In this document: positions 42,722 through 52,627 of the stretch, one piece after another
Position numbering within the stretch: position 1 is the first letter of the stretch
Layout: each line of letters starts with the position of its first letter
Origin: Actinoplanes sp. NBRC 103695
GTDB taxonomy: Bacteria; Actinomycetota; Actinomycetes; Mycobacteriales; Micromonosporaceae
Direction of reading: 5' to 3'
Length of the DNA: 64,000 bases
Assembly: GCF_030269485.1 (NCBI RefSeq)
Contig: NZ_BSTL01000008.1
Span: 161,729 to 225,728, forward strand
Made by a program: the position numbers and the translations under genes
Notes under the pieces: generated by a model
Told to the model about the DNA's origin: nothing
Seen by the model: the letters and a program-made list of their open reading frames with translations, nothing else
Databases searched by the model: none

Positions 42722-44005
42722 ATGAGGAACCGAGAGGTGCTGATCTCGGGGGCCGGCGTGGCAGGTCCCCTCCTGGCGTACTGGCTGGGCCGCTACGGTC
42801 TGCGGCCGACAGTCGTCGAGCGGGCGCCCGCCCTGCGCGACGGCGGCTACAAGGTGGACGTGCGCGGCAAGGCGATCGAGGTGCTCAAGCGGACCGGCGT
42901 CTACGAGACGGCCCACGCGAAGGACACCGGCATGCGGCAGGTCACCTACGTGACCGCGACCGGCGGGAAGGTCGCCGCCCTGGACGCCGACCTGCTGATG
43001 GGCCGCCGCGGCGACGACATCGAGGTGATGCGCGGCGACCTCGTCCGGATCCTGCACGACGCGGCGGCGCCGGCCACCGAGTTCATCTACGGCGACGCGA
43101 TCGCCTCGATCTCACCCGACGGGGACGTGGTCTTCGAGAGCGGCCGGTCGCGGCGGTTCGACGTGATCGTGGGGGCGGACGGTCTGCACTCGGCGACCCG
43201 GCGGATGGCCGGGCTGGACGCGCCGCTGCGGCACCTGGGGGCGTACCTCTCGATCTGCACCGTGCCCAACGATCTGCGCCTGGACCACGAGGAGGTCTTC
43301 TGGGCCGCGCCCGGGCGCATGGTCTTCCTCTACAGCACCGGGCCGGACGACCCGGCCAAGGCGGGGATGATCTTCGCGTCGCCGGAGCTGCCGCGGGCGT
43401 CGGTCACGCGCGAGCTGGTGGCGTCGCGGTTCGCCGGCGACGGCTGGCAGGTGCCGCGGCTGCTCGAAACGATCCTGGGCGACGCGGCCCCAAAGTCGAT
43501 CTTGAACGACGGCGCGGCCACCGCCGCCGCCCCCACCCCTCTGGGTGGGCGGCAACGTAGCACGGGCGAGGCAAGCGGCGACGACTTCTTTGTGGACAGC
43601 CTGAGTCAGGTGGATATCCCGCGGTGGTCGGCCGGGCGTGTGGTACTGCTCGGCGACGCGGCCTTCTGCCCCTCGCCGGCCTCCGGGCAGGGGACCAGCA
43701 CGGCGCTGTGCGGCGCCTACGTCCTGGCCCGGGCGCTGGCCCGGCACGAGACCCCGGCGCGGGCCTTCGCCGAGTACGAGGACACGATGCGGCCCTACAC
43801 CGACCGCAACATCGCCCTGGGCAGGAAGATGGCCGGGCAGATGGTGCCGGGCGGGCGGGTGAGCATCGCGATGCGCAACTATGCGATGCGGACCCTGCGC
43901 CTCAACCCGTGGCACCGGCAGATCATCGCGTCGGTCAACAAGCCGATCTTCGAGGCCGCCAACGCGATCGAGCTGCCCGCGGAAGCGACGCCCGTCGCCG
44001 CCTGA
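42722..44005 (+). CDS. FAD-dependent monooxygenase with palindromic insert
   Basis: This 427-residue flavoprotein monooxygenase has GAGVAGPLLAYWLGRYG (FAD motif), the DG motif in VIVGADGLHSATRR and GRVVLLGDAAFCPSPASG (second FAD motif). The family hydroxylates aromatic or macrocyclic substrates, and TetX-like members inactivate drugs. Residues about 257-285 form a Gly/Ala/Thr-rich stretch that is absent from the family pattern as I know it and coincides with a palindromic element at 43488-43592. It is controlled by the TetR operator. Confidence 0.9.
   Translation: MRNREVLISGAGVAGPLLAYWLGRYGLRPTVVERAPALRDGGYKVDVRGKAIEVLKRTGVYETAHAKDTGMRQVTYVTATGGKVAALDADLLMGRRGDDIEVMRGDLVRILHDAAAPATEFIYGDAIASISPDGDVVFESGRSRRFDVIVGADGLHSATRRMAGLDAPLRHLGAYLSICTVPNDLRLDHEEVFWAAPGRMVFLYSTGPDDPAKAGMIFASPELPRASVTRELVASRFAGDGWQVPRLLETILGDAAPKSILNDGAATAAAPTPLGGRQRSTGEASGDDFFVDSLSQVDIPRWSAGRVVLLGDAAFCPSPASGQGTSTALCGAYVLARALARHETPARAFAEYEDTMRPYTDRNIALGRKMAGQMVPGGRVSIAMRNYAMRTLRLNPWHRQIIASVNKPIFEAANAIELPAEATPVAA
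43488..43592. repeat. putative intragenic palindromic element
   Basis: Within the monooxygenase gene, CCCCAAAGTCG at 43488 and CGACGACTTCTTTG at 43579 form imperfect outer arms, and GCCGCCCCCACCC-CTCT-GGGTGGGCGGC (about 43526-43553) forms an inner hairpin. The stretch stays in frame and adds about 30 residues. It resembles palindromic repeats of Micromonosporaceae genomes (recollection, not searched). Confidence 0.55.
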
Positions 44006-44008
44006 CCC

Positions 44009-44073
44009 GGTGCGGCCCCGCGGTGCGGCCCCGCGGTGCGGCCCCGCGGTGCGGCCCCGCGGTGCGGCCCCGC
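44009..44073. repeat. five tandem 13-bp repeats
   Basis: GGTGCGGCCCCGC is repeated exactly five times directly after the monooxygenase stop, between convergent genes. The palindromic GCGGCCCCGC could stall transcription. It is a likely slippage-variable locus. Confidence 0.92.
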
Positions 44074-44104
44074 GGGTGCAGGGCCGCGCGTGCGGGGCCT
44101 GTTG

Positions 44105-46264
44105 CTAGCGGGCGGCGTGCTCCTTGCGGATCGCGTCGGCGAGGTGGGCGGGCATCGCCTCGTGGCGGGCGTACGTGCGGCTGAACGTCCCCGCCCCGGA
44201 GGACAGGGCGCGCAGCTCCACCGCGTACCGGATCAGCTCGGTCGCCGGAACCTCGGCCCGCACCAGGCTGAACTCGCCGCTCTCGTCCGCCTCCGACCCG
44301 AGCGGGCGGCCCCGCCGGCCGGAAAGGTCGCTCATCACGGCGCCGACGTACTCGTCGGGCACCTTCACCACGACCTCGTCGACCGGCTCCAGCAGGACCA
44401 CCTCGGCGGCCGCCGCTGCCTCCTTCAGAGCCAGCGCCCCGGCGGTCTGGAACGCGGCGTCGGACGAGTCGACGCTGTGCGCCTTGCCGTCGTAGAGCGT
44501 CACCTTGAGGTCGACGACCGGGTATCCGGCGACGATGCCCTTCGCCAGCTGGGCGCGGACACCCTTCTCCACCGACGGGATGTAGTTGTGCGGCACGGCG
44601 CCGCCCACCACCTTGTCGGCGAACTCGAAGCCGGACCCTCGGGGGAGCGGCTCGACCCGGATGTCGCATACCGCGTACTGGCCGTGGCCGCCGCTCTGCT
44701 TGACGTGCCGGCCGTGGCCGTTCGCCTCGCTGCCGAACGTCTCGCGCAGGGAGACCTTGACCGGCTCGGTGTCCAGCTCGACGCCGCCCGCGCGGAGCCG
44801 GTCGAGCACCACCTCGGCGTGCGACTCGCCCATGCACCACAGGACGAGCTGATGGGTGTCGGCGTTGCGTTCCAGCCGCAGGGTCGGGTCGCCGGCCACC
44901 AGGCGGGCCAGGTTCTTGGCGAGGGCGTCCTCGTCGGAGCGGGACTTGGCGACCACCGCGATCGGGAGCAGCGGCTCGGGCATCCGCCACGGCTCCATCA
45001 GCATCGGGTCGTCCTTGCCGGAGAGCGTGTCGCCGGTCTCGGCGCTGCCCGACTTGGTGATCGCGCAGATGTCGCCGGCGATGCACGAGCCCACCTCGCG
45101 CAGCTGCGCGCCCAGCGGGGCGTAGATGTGCGCCACCCGCTCGTCGGCGTCGTGGTCGGGGTGGCCGCGCTCGGCCAGGCCGTGCCCGGACACGTGCACC
45201 ACCGACTCGGGCGTGAGCGTGCCGGAGAAGACCCGGACCAGCGAGACCCGGCCGACGTGCCGGTCGATCGTGGTCTTCACGACCTCGGCGACCAGCGGGC
45301 CGTCCGGATCGCAGGTGAGCGGCTGCTTGGGCGAGCCGTCGACGCCGGTGACCATGGGCAGGTCGTGTTCCAGGGGCGAGGGCGCGCCGGAGACCAGGCC
45401 GTCGAGCAGGGCGTCCAGGCCGACGCCGGTGGCCGCGCAGACCGGGATGACCGGGTAGAAGTGGCCGCGGGCCACGGCTTTCTCCAGGTCGGGGACCAGC
45501 ACCTCGGGGCCGACCTGTTCGCCCTCGAGGTACCGGTCCATCAGGGACTCGTCCTCGCTCTCCGCGATGATCCCCTCGATCAGCTGGTTGCGGTCCTCCT
45601 CGACCGGGGTCAGGTGGCCCTGCTCGGCCCGGCCGACCTCCGGCGGGTAGCCCGCCGAGTAGTCCAGCACCCGCAGCGTGACCAGTCCGAGCAGCCCGGC
45701 GATGGAGCTGCCGTCGTCGCCCAGCATCGGGCGGTAGATCGGCAGCACGTTCTCGCCGAAGGCGTCCTGGCAGTCGGCCACGGTCTCGTCGAAGTCGGCG
45801 CGCGGGTGGTCCAGCCGGGTGATCGCGACCGCGCGGGGCATCCCGACGGCGGCGCACTCGGCCCACAGCGCGGTGGTGGCCGCGTCCACGCCGTCGACCG
45901 CGGACACCACGAAGAGGGCGGCGTCCGCGGCCCGCAGGCCGGCGCGCAGCTCCCCGACGAAGTCGGCATACCCGGGGGTGTCCAGGAGATTGATCTTCAC
46001 CCCGTCGTGGACGAGCGGGGCGCAGGACAGGGCGACGGATCGTTGTTGCCGTACGGCCGCCGGATCGTGGTCGGTCACCGTGGTGCCGTCGGCGACCGAG
46101 CCCGCCCGGGGGATCGTCGACGTGGCGGCGAGCAGCGCCTCGACCAGCGTCGTCTTCCCGGAACCGGAATGGCCCACCAGCACCACGTTGCGTACCCTGC
46201 CGGGCTCGGTCACCACCGGCGCGGCGGCGCCGGTGACCCCCTTGTCCGAAGTCCTCTGCGCCAT
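44105..46264 (-). CDS. fusA2: elongation factor G-like protein EF-G2
   Basis: This 719-residue translational GTPase has P-loop GHSGSGKTTL, G3 DTPGY and a G4 motif ITRLD that replaces the usual NKxD, then domains II-V of EF-G. It matches the actinobacterial EF-G2 class, an EF-G paralogue of unclear role. ATG at 46264 has GGAGGTG upstream. It is divergent from pgsA. Confidence 0.92.
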   Translation of the reverse strand: MAQRTSDKGVTGAAAPVVTEPGRVRNVVLVGHSGSGKTTLVEALLAATSTIPRAGSVADGTTVTDHDPAAVRQQRSVALSCAPLVHDGVKINLLDTPGYADFVGELRAGLRAADAALFVVSAVDGVDAATTALWAECAAVGMPRAVAITRLDHPRADFDETVADCQDAFGENVLPIYRPMLGDDGSSIAGLLGLVTLRVLDYSAGYPPEVGRAEQGHLTPVEEDRNQLIEGIIAESEDESLMDRYLEGEQVGPEVLVPDLEKAVARGHFYPVIPVCAATGVGLDALLDGLVSGAPSPLEHDLPMVTGVDGSPKQPLTCDPDGPLVAEVVKTTIDRHVGRVSLVRVFSGTLTPESVVHVSGHGLAERGHPDHDADERVAHIYAPLGAQLREVGSCIAGDICAITKSGSAETGDTLSGKDDPMLMEPWRMPEPLLPIAVVAKSRSDEDALAKNLARLVAGDPTLRLERNADTHQLVLWCMGESHAEVVLDRLRAGGVELDTEPVKVSLRETFGSEANGHGRHVKQSGGHGQYAVCDIRVEPLPRGSGFEFADKVVGGAVPHNYIPSVEKGVRAQLAKGIVAGYPVVDLKVTLYDGKAHSVDSSDAAFQTAGALALKEAAAAAEVVLLEPVDEVVVKVPDEYVGAVMSDLSGRRGRPLGSEADESGEFSLVRAEVPATELIRYAVELRALSSGAGTFSRTYARHEAMPAHLADAIRKEHAAR

Positions 46265-46403
46265 GCGAGCGCACCTCCGTTTCCCGGGTGTTACGACACT
46301 ATTGTGAGATCCCACACCCCCGGTGTCCGCGCCGCAACCCCCCGTAGTCATACGACCCTGGGCGGATGACGCCGAATCGGCACGCCGATACAGTGGGACC
46401 GCC
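46265..46403. promoter_or_regulatory. divergent promoter region of fusA2 and pgsA
   Basis: The 139-base gap holds partial symmetry GGGTGT...ACACCC at about 46287-46320 around an AT-rich TATTGTGA. It probably carries both promoters. No further element could be assigned. Confidence 0.35.
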
Positions 46404-47024
46404 ATGGCAAAGATCTTCAGCGTTCCGGCCCGCCTCGTCCTCGCGCATGTCGTCGACCCGACCGCCCGATTCCTGCTCCGCCGGGGGGTCACGCCGAACG
46501 CCGTCACCGTAGCGGGGACGGCCGGCGTGGTGATCGGGGCTCTCGCGCTGGGCGCCCGCGGCCATCTGGTAGCGGGCGCGCTGGTCGTCACGTTCTTCGC
46601 GCTCACCGACATGCTCGACGGCACGATGGCCCGGATGCGCGGTCCGGCGGGCAACTTCGGCGCGCTGCTCGACTCGTCGATGGACCGGCTCGCCGACGCG
46701 GCCGTGTTCGGCGCGGTCATCTTCTACCTCTACGGGCAGGACAACCCCTACAACGGCATCGTCGCCGGCCTCATCTGCCTCTCGGCCGGCCAGGTGGTCT
46801 CTTATGTGAAGGCCCGCGCGCAGAGCCTCGGCCTGAACGCCGACGTCGGCCTCGCCGAGCGCGCCGAACGCCTGATCCTGGTCGGCGTCGGCGGCCTGCT
46901 CACCGGCTTCGGGCTGGACTGGGGGCTGCCCGCGGCGCTCTGGTTGCTGGCCGTCCTGAGCCTGGTCACGGTGTTCCAGCGCCTGATCGCCGCGGCCCGC
47001 AGCGACAAGGTGCCCACCGAGTGA
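46404..47024 (+). CDS. pgsA: phosphatidylinositol phosphate synthase (CDP-alcohol phosphotransferase)
   Basis: This 206-residue membrane enzyme has the CDP-alcohol phosphotransferase motif D-x2-D-G-x2-A-R-x8-G-x3-D-x3-D spanning DMLDGTMARMRGP and LLDSSMDRLAD. Position ahead of patA and pimA marks it as the PgsA1 type, which makes phosphatidylinositol phosphate, the anchor of PIMs. ATG at 46404 is chosen over an earlier start because upstream residues are not membrane-like. Confidence 0.92.
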   Translation: MAKIFSVPARLVLAHVVDPTARFLLRRGVTPNAVTVAGTAGVVIGALALGARGHLVAGALVVTFFALTDMLDGTMARMRGPAGNFGALLDSSMDRLADAAVFGAVIFYLYGQDNPYNGIVAGLICLSAGQVVSYVKARAQSLGLNADVGLAERAERLILVGVGGLLTGFGLDWGLPAALWLLAVLSLVTVFQRLIAAARSDKVPTE

Positions 47025-47887
47025 AGGACAGGCTGACCGAGCTGGGCTACGCGGCGGGCTGGCGGCTGGTCCGCGCGCTGCCCCAGCCGGTCGCGACGCG
47101 GCTCTTCACCACCGCCGCCGACCGCGCGTGGAAGAAGAACGGCCCGGGGACCCAACGGCTGCGTCGCAACCTTCAGCAGGTCACGGGTCCGGCTTTCGAG
47201 GAGACTCTGGTACGCGATGGGCTGCGGTCGTACGCGCGGTACTGGATGGAGGCCTTCCGCCTGCCGTCCCTGACCAAGGCGCAGCACCTCGACGGATTCC
47301 ACCTGGTGCAGGCGGACGAGTTCCACAAGGTGCTGGCCGAGGGGAACGGCATCATCCTGGCGTTGCCGCACATGGGCAACTGGGACGCCGCCGCCGCGTG
47401 GGTGTCGGCCAGCGGGCACCGGCTCGTCACGGTCGCCGAGCGGCTCAAGCCGGAAAAGGTGTACAAGCAGTTCATGGCCTACCGCGAGGCGCTCGGCATG
47501 GAGGTCCTCCCACTGACCGGCGCGGCCCGGCCGCCGATCGACGTGCTCGCCGAGCGGGCCGACCAGGGCTTCGCGATCGCGCTGCTCAGCGATCGCGACC
47601 TCTCCTCGCGCGGCGTGGAGGTCGAGTTCTTCGGCGGGCGGACCCGGATGCCGGCCGGCCCGGCGCTGCTCGCGCTGCGTACCCGGGCGCCTCTCTACGC
47701 CGTCGACATTCATTACACGCCCGAGCGGGCTGTCGCCGAGATCCGGCGCGTCGAGGTGCCCGACGAGTCCGCGGGCACGATGGCCGAACGCGTCAAGCTG
47801 GTCACCCAGCGGCTGGCCGACGCCTACGCGGTGGGCATCGCCGCGCACCCGCAGGACTGGCACATGCTCCAGAAGCTGTGGTTGTGA
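47021..47887 (+). CDS. patA: phosphatidylinositol mannoside acyltransferase
   Basis: This 288-residue LpxL-like acyltransferase has the catalytic H-x4-D in PHMGNWDAA (His109-Asp114 area), one N-terminal amphipathic segment, and lies between pgsA and pimA as in mycobacteria. It adds an acyl chain to the mannose of PIM. GTG start overlaps the pgsA stop by 4 bases. Confidence 0.92.
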   Translation: MKDRLTELGYAAGWRLVRALPQPVATRLFTTAADRAWKKNGPGTQRLRRNLQQVTGPAFEETLVRDGLRSYARYWMEAFRLPSLTKAQHLDGFHLVQADEFHKVLAEGNGIILALPHMGNWDAAAAWVSASGHRLVTVAERLKPEKVYKQFMAYREALGMEVLPLTGAARPPIDVLAERADQGFAIALLSDRDLSSRGVEVEFFGGRTRMPAGPALLALRTRAPLYAVDIHYTPERAVAEIRRVEVPDESAGTMAERVKLVTQRLADAYAVGIAAHPQDWHMLQKLWL

Positions 47888-47897
47888 GGGCTGGGAC

Positions 47898-49052
47898 GTG
47901 CGGATCGGGATCGTCTCGCCGTACTCGTTCGACGTGCCCGGCGGCGTGCAGAACCACATCGTCGACCTCGCCGAGGCGCTGATCGGGCTGGGCCACGAGG
48001 TGTCCGTGCTGGCCCCGGCCGACGAGGACGCCGACCTCCCGCCGTACGTCGTCCCGGCCGGGCGAGCGGTGCGCTTCCCGTACAACGGGTCGGTGGCCCG
48101 GATCTCGTTCGGGCCGGTGTCGTCCGCGCGGGTCCGGCGCTGGCTGTCCCGCGGCGAGTTCGACGTGCTGCACGTGCACGAGCCGTTCGTGCTCAGCCTG
48201 TCGATCCTGGCCGTGCTGTCGTCCCGTGGACCGGTGGTCGCCACCTTCCACACCGCGATGACCCGCTCCCGGGCGCTCGCCGCCGCGCAGGGGATGTTGC
48301 AGGTGGTGATGGAGAAGATCACCGCGCGCATCGCGGTCAGCGAGCCGGCCCGCAAGGTGCAGGTCGAGCACCTGGGCGGCGGCGCGGTGGAGATCCCGAA
48401 CGGGGTGGCGGTGGCCAAGTTCGCCCACGCGGAGCCGCTGCCCGGCTGGCCCGGCAAGGGCGGCACGCTGGGCTTCCTGGGCCGCTTCACGGAGTCGCGC
48501 AAGGGCTTTCCGATCTTGCGTACGGCGTTCGTCACGCTGGCCCGGCAGCGTCCGGAGCTGCGGCTGCTGGTGGCGGGCCCGGGCGACCGGGACGACCTCT
48601 ACGAACTGTTCCCGGCCGACGTCCGCGACCGGGTCGAGTTCCTGGGGCTGGTCAGTGAGACGGACAAGGCCCGGATGTTACGCAGCGTCGACATCTACGT
48701 GGCACCGAACACGGGCGGTGAGTCCTTCGGGATGATCCTGACCGAGGCCATGTCGGCCGGCACCACGGTCGCCGCGAGCGACCTGGACGCCTTCCGCCGG
48801 GTGCTGGACGGCGGCCGGGCCGGGGCGATCTTCCCGAACGGCGACGCGCCCGCTCTGACCGCGCTGCTGGCGGAACTTCTCGACGATCCGGCGCGGCGGA
48901 GAGAGCTCGCGGCGGCCGCGTCCGTCGCCGTCAAGGCGTTTGACTGGCCGAGCGTAGCCAGTCGTGTACTCGAGGTGTATGCCGCGGCGATAGAGGCGAC
49001 AGACGGCCGGGTGATGGACGAGGAGTGGTCCGAACCACGGCCGGGCACGTAA
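47898..49052 (+). CDS. pimA: phosphatidyl-myo-inositol mannosyltransferase
   Basis: This 384-residue GT4 enzyme begins RIGIVSPYSFDVPGGVQNHI, the GDP/PI binding N-terminus of PimA, and has the E-x7-E region GESFGMILTEAMSAG near the C-terminus. It transfers mannose from GDP-mannose to phosphatidylinositol at the inner membrane face. GTG start, 11 bases after patA. Confidence 0.94.
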   Translation: MRIGIVSPYSFDVPGGVQNHIVDLAEALIGLGHEVSVLAPADEDADLPPYVVPAGRAVRFPYNGSVARISFGPVSSARVRRWLSRGEFDVLHVHEPFVLSLSILAVLSSRGPVVATFHTAMTRSRALAAAQGMLQVVMEKITARIAVSEPARKVQVEHLGGGAVEIPNGVAVAKFAHAEPLPGWPGKGGTLGFLGRFTESRKGFPILRTAFVTLARQRPELRLLVAGPGDRDDLYELFPADVRDRVEFLGLVSETDKARMLRSVDIYVAPNTGGESFGMILTEAMSAGTTVAASDLDAFRRVLDGGRAGAIFPNGDAPALTALLAELLDDPARRRELAAAASVAVKAFDWPSVASRVLEVYAAAIEATDGRVMDEEWSEPRPGT

Positions 49053-49085
49053 CTCTTCGAAACCAAACGGCACTACCATTCCGGC

Positions 49086-49610
49086 ATGCGTGTCGTGCTG
49101 GGCGTCGTGGTGGTGATCGCCTTGCTGTCCGCGTACCTGTGGTGGACCGCTCATCGGGTGCAGCGGGTGCACACCCGTGCCGCCTCCGCGGGCCGGGCCC
49201 TCGACCAGCATCTGCTGCGCCGTGCGGCGGCCGCCGCCGTGGTGGCCGAGCGCACCGAGACGGTCGAGCTGTACGCGGCCGCCCGCCTGGCCCTGGACGC
49301 GGTGCCGGGCGAACGTGAGGCGGCCGAGAACGACCTGACCCGCCAGCTGGCCTCGGTGCCGCTCACGGCCACCGATGAGGCCACCCGCACGTTGGTGGCC
49401 ACCAGCCGGCGCGTGGTCCTCGCCAGGCAGGTGCACACCGACACGGTCCGTGACGCCCTACGCGCCCGCCGCCGCCCGGTGGTACGCGTGTTCGGGCTGG
49501 CCAGGAGCTATCCGCGACCGGAGTACTTCGACATCGTCGAGCCCGTGCTGACGGACCTGAACGTGGTCGTCGCCCCGCGAGCCCCTGCCGCCGCCGTCGA
49601 GGCGGCCTGA
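49086..49610 (+). CDS. membrane-anchored helical protein (LemA-like)
   Basis: This 174-residue protein has one N-terminal membrane helix (VVLGVVVVIALLSAYLWW) and a long helical soluble part with heptad-like Ala/Leu patterns, like LemA proteins. A conserved gene of this type lies between pimA and pdxS in related genomes (recollection). The role is unknown. Confidence 0.7.
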   Translation: MRVVLGVVVVIALLSAYLWWTAHRVQRVHTRAASAGRALDQHLLRRAAAAAVVAERTETVELYAAARLALDAVPGEREAAENDLTRQLASVPLTATDEATRTLVATSRRVVLARQVHTDTVRDALRARRRPVVRVFGLARSYPRPEYFDIVEPVLTDLNVVVAPRAPAAAVEAA

Positions 49611-49709
49611 CCGCAGCAGGCCACTTGGCCCTCGATTGGCCCTCGTTGGACCCCTGCGCCCGCTTTTAGAATTCCCCACGCATACCCACCAGCGTGAGGA
49701 GCGTCATCA

Positions 49710-50624
49710 GTGTCCGAGAGCGCAGCAACCACGACGCAGCAGCCGGCGGTCGGCACCGCCCGGGTCAAGCGCGGCATGGCCGAGATGCTCAAGGGCGGTG
49801 TGATCATGGACGTGGTCACCCCGGAGCAGGCGAAGATCGCCGAGGACGCCGGCGCGGTCGCGGTGATGGCGCTCGAGCGGGTCCCCGCCGACATCCGCGC
49901 GCAGGGCGGGGTCTCGCGCATGAGCGACCCCGACATGATCGACGGCATCATCGCCGCGGTGTCCATCCCGGTGATGGCCAAGGCCCGGATCGGCCACTTC
50001 GTCGAGGCGCGGGTGCTCCAGGCGCTCGGCGTCGACTACGTGGACGAGTCCGAGGTGCTGACCCCGGCCGACTACGCCAACCACATCGACAAGTGGCAGT
50101 TCACCGTGCCGTTCGTGTGCGGGGCGACCAACCTGGGCGAGGCGCTGCGGCGGATCACCGAGGGCGCGGCCATGATCCGCTCCAAGGGCGAGGCCGGCAC
50201 CGGCGACGTCTCCAACGCCACCACGCACATGCGGCAGATCCGGCAGGAGATCCGCCGGCTGCAGAACCTGCCCGAGGACGAGCTCTACGTGGCCGCCAAG
50301 GAGCTCCAGGCGCCGTACGAGCTGGTCAAGGAGGTCGCCGAGGCGGGCAAGCTGCCGGTCGTGCTGTTCACCGCTGGCGGCATCGCCACCCCGGCGGACG
50401 CGGCGATGATGATGCAGCTCGGCGCCGAGGGCGTCTTCGTCGGCTCCGGCATCTTCAAGGCAGGCAACCCGGCCCAGCGCGCCGCCGCGATCGTCAAGGC
50501 CACCACCTTCCACGACGACCCGGAGATGATCGCCAAGGTCTCCCGCGGTCTCGGCGAGGCCATGGTCGGCATCAACGTGGAGGACGTCCCGCAGCCGCAC
50601 CGTCTTGCCGAGCGCGGCTGGTGA
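49710..50624 (+). CDS. pdxS: pyridoxal 5'-phosphate synthase subunit PdxS
   Basis: This 304-residue barrel protein carries [45 protein letters not shown] and [15 protein letters not shown], with the catalytic lysines conserved. It joins ribose 5-phosphate, glyceraldehyde 3-phosphate and ammonia to make PLP. GTG start follows GTGAGGAGC. Its stop overlaps the pdxT start. Confidence 0.97.
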   Translation: MSESAATTTQQPAVGTARVKRGMAEMLKGGVIMDVVTPEQAKIAEDAGAVAVMALERVPADIRAQGGVSRMSDPDMIDGIIAAVSIPVMAKARIGHFVEARVLQALGVDYVDESEVLTPADYANHIDKWQFTVPFVCGATNLGEALRRITEGAAMIRSKGEAGTGDVSNATTHMRQIRQEIRRLQNLPEDELYVAAKELQAPYELVKEVAEAGKLPVVLFTAGGIATPADAAMMMQLGAEGVFVGSGIFKAGNPAQRAAAIVKATTFHDDPEMIAKVSRGLGEAMVGINVEDVPQPHRLAERGW

Positions 50625-51214
50625 TCGGTGTCCTGGCGCTCCAGGGTTCCTTCCGGGAGCACGCCCGGGCACTGACGTCCTGTGGCGCCGACGCCGTCCC
50701 GGTCCGGCGCCCGGAAGAGCTGGACGCGGTGGACGCGCTGGTGATCCCGGGTGGCGAATCGACCGTGATGAGCAAGCTGGCGATCACGTTCGAGCTGCTG
50801 GAGCCCCTGCGCAAGAAGATCGCTTCCGGCCTGCCCGTCTACGGGTCGTGCGCCGGCATGATCATGCTGGCCTCGACGGTGCTGGACGGGCGGCCCGACC
50901 AGGAGACCTTCGGCGGCATCGAGATGACCGTGCGGCGCAACGCCTTCGGGCGGCAGGTCGAGTCGTTCGAGGGCCCGGTCGACATTTCCGACATCGCGGG
51001 CGGGCCGTTCGACGCGGTCTTCATCCGGGCGCCCTGGGTGGAGCAGGTGGGTCCAGAGGTGCAGGTGATGGGGCGCGTCACAGCCGGCCCGGCCGCCGGT
51101 AGGATTGTGGCCGTCCGGCAGGGCAACCTGCTCGCCACGGCTTTCCACCCGGAGCTCACCGGCGACCTTCGCGTGCACCGGTACTTCGTCGAGATGGTCC
51201 GCCGGGCCGCCTGA
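50621..51214 (+). CDS. pdxT: pyridoxal 5'-phosphate synthase glutaminase PdxT
   Basis: This 197-residue class I amidotransferase has GGEST, the nucleophile Cys in [10 protein letters not shown] and the His-Glu pair in AFHPELTGD. It supplies ammonia to PdxS. It starts at GTG 50621 in a GTGA overlap with pdxS; an upstream ATG-initiated reading is the shadow of the pdxS frame. Confidence 0.96.
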   Translation: MIGVLALQGSFREHARALTSCGADAVPVRRPEELDAVDALVIPGGESTVMSKLAITFELLEPLRKKIASGLPVYGSCAGMIMLASTVLDGRPDQETFGGIEMTVRRNAFGRQVESFEGPVDISDIAGGPFDAVFIRAPWVEQVGPEVQVMGRVTAGPAAGRIVAVRQGNLLATAFHPELTGDLRVHRYFVEMVRRAA

Positions 51215-51243
51215 CGAACGACGGATTCACACGGAGGTAACGC

Positions 51244-51996
51244 ATGTCCGGCCACTCCAAGTGGGCGACGACCAAGCACAAGAAGGCCGTCATCGACGCC
51301 AAGCGCGGCAAGATGTTCGCCAAGCTGATCAAGAACGTCGAGGTCGCGGCCCGGGTCGGCGGTGGTGATCCGTCCGGTAACCCCACGCTCTACGACGCGA
51401 TCCAGAAGGCGAAGAAGAGCTCGGTCCCCAACGACAACATCGCCAACGCGGTCAAGCGCGGCTCCGGCCTCGAGGCCGGCGGCGCCGACTGGCAGACGAT
51501 CATGTACGAGGGTTACGGCCCCAACGGCGTCGCCCTGCTGATCGAGTGCCTCACCGACAACCGCAACCGCGCGGCCACCGAGGTCCGCACCGCGCTGACC
51601 CGCAACGGCGGCACGTTCGCCGACGCCGGCAGCGTGTCCTACCTGTTCAACCGCAAGGGCGTGATCATCGTCCCCAAGGGTGAGCTGACCGAGGACGACG
51701 TGATGATGGCGGTGCTCGAGGCGGGCGCCGAGGAGATCAACGACCTGGGCGACTCGTTCGAGGTGGTCAGCGAGCCGACCGACCTGGTGGCGGTGCGCAC
51801 GGCGCTGCAGGACGCGGGCATCGACTACGACTCGGCCGAGTCCTCCCTGGTGCCGACCATGACGGTCGAGGTCGACGAGGAAGCGGCCCGCAAGGTGCTC
51901 AAGCTCATCGACGTCCTCGAGGACTCCGACGACGTCCAGAACATCTACGCCAACTTCGACGTTCCCGACGACGTCATGGCTAAGATTGACGTGTGA
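51244..51996 (+). CDS. yebC: YebC/PmpR-family protein
   Basis: This 250-residue protein starts [20 protein letters not shown] and has the three-domain YebC layout. The family includes DNA-binding regulators and, as shown recently, factors that help ribosomes at proline runs. It is the usual neighbour of ruvC. GGAGG precedes ATG. Confidence 0.95.
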   Translation: MSGHSKWATTKHKKAVIDAKRGKMFAKLIKNVEVAARVGGGDPSGNPTLYDAIQKAKKSSVPNDNIANAVKRGSGLEAGGADWQTIMYEGYGPNGVALLIECLTDNRNRAATEVRTALTRNGGTFADAGSVSYLFNRKGVIIVPKGELTEDDVMMAVLEAGAEEINDLGDSFEVVSEPTDLVAVRTALQDAGIDYDSAESSLVPTMTVEVDEEAARKVLKLIDVLEDSDDVQNIYANFDVPDDVMAKIDV

Positions 51997-52027
51997 CAAG
52001 TGTTCATGTGACTAGTAGGGTGAGGGG

Positions 52028-52579
52028 GTGCTCGCCGTTATGACGAACTTCAATCTGCCCCCGATCGAGGACATCGACGTCGATGATCTTGGCTCCCTGC
52101 CGGCGGGTTACCGTTATGAGCTCCATGACGGAAACCTCGTCATCATGACGCCATCCACCTACTGGCATAAGGTGATGGCTCGTCGGCTCATGCTCATGCT
52201 GTACGCGGCCGGACTCGAGGTCCTCCAGGACCCTGGAATCCGTGGGGATCGGCCGCGCGACAGTCGCCTTCCTGACCTCGGTGTGGTGAAGGCTCTACCG
52301 CGCGAGCTGCCTGAATACTCGAACCTTCCTGGCTCGGCCTTTCAGATGGTCATCGAGATCGTCTCCGAGAGCTCTCCCAACGGGGAATACGCCGAGAAGG
52401 CGCATTGGTATGCGGAGCGCGCCATCCCGGAGTACTGGATCGTCGACCGCACTCCCGACCGCTCGTACGACGACGCTCAGGTTCACCTGAACCGGCTGGC
52501 GCTCTCCGGAGACGTGCCTACTTACGTGCGGGAGCGGTCGGTGCGGCTCTCGGACCTGGAGTCCGAATACCAGAGCTAG
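52028..52579 (+). CDS. Uma2-family restriction-endonuclease-like protein
   Basis: This 183-residue protein has the PD-(D/E)XK core of Uma2: ELHDGNLVIMTPSTYWH, PDLGVV, MVIEIVSESSPNGE and KAHWYAERAIPEYWIVD. Uma2 proteins are widespread, often acquired, and of unknown function. Codon use shows lower third-position G/C than yebC or ruvC, and the gene breaks the usual yebC-ruvC linkage, so it looks acquired. The start is GTG 52028 or ATG 52040. Confidence 0.85.
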   Translation: MLAVMTNFNLPPIEDIDVDDLGSLPAGYRYELHDGNLVIMTPSTYWHKVMARRLMLMLYAAGLEVLQDPGIRGDRPRDSRLPDLGVVKALPRELPEYSNLPGSAFQMVIEIVSESSPNGEYAEKAHWYAERAIPEYWIVDRTPDRSYDDAQVHLNRLALSGDVPTYVRERSVRLSDLESEYQS

Positions 52580-52627
52580 TGCGCTGATTCGGGCGCGGCT
52601 GCACCCGGGACAAGCGATAGTGGCGAC

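Noticed and set aside
46323-46403. Longer start for pgsA
   Set aside because: The added residues are not conserved-looking and the start at 46404 begins directly with the enzyme's N-terminal region.
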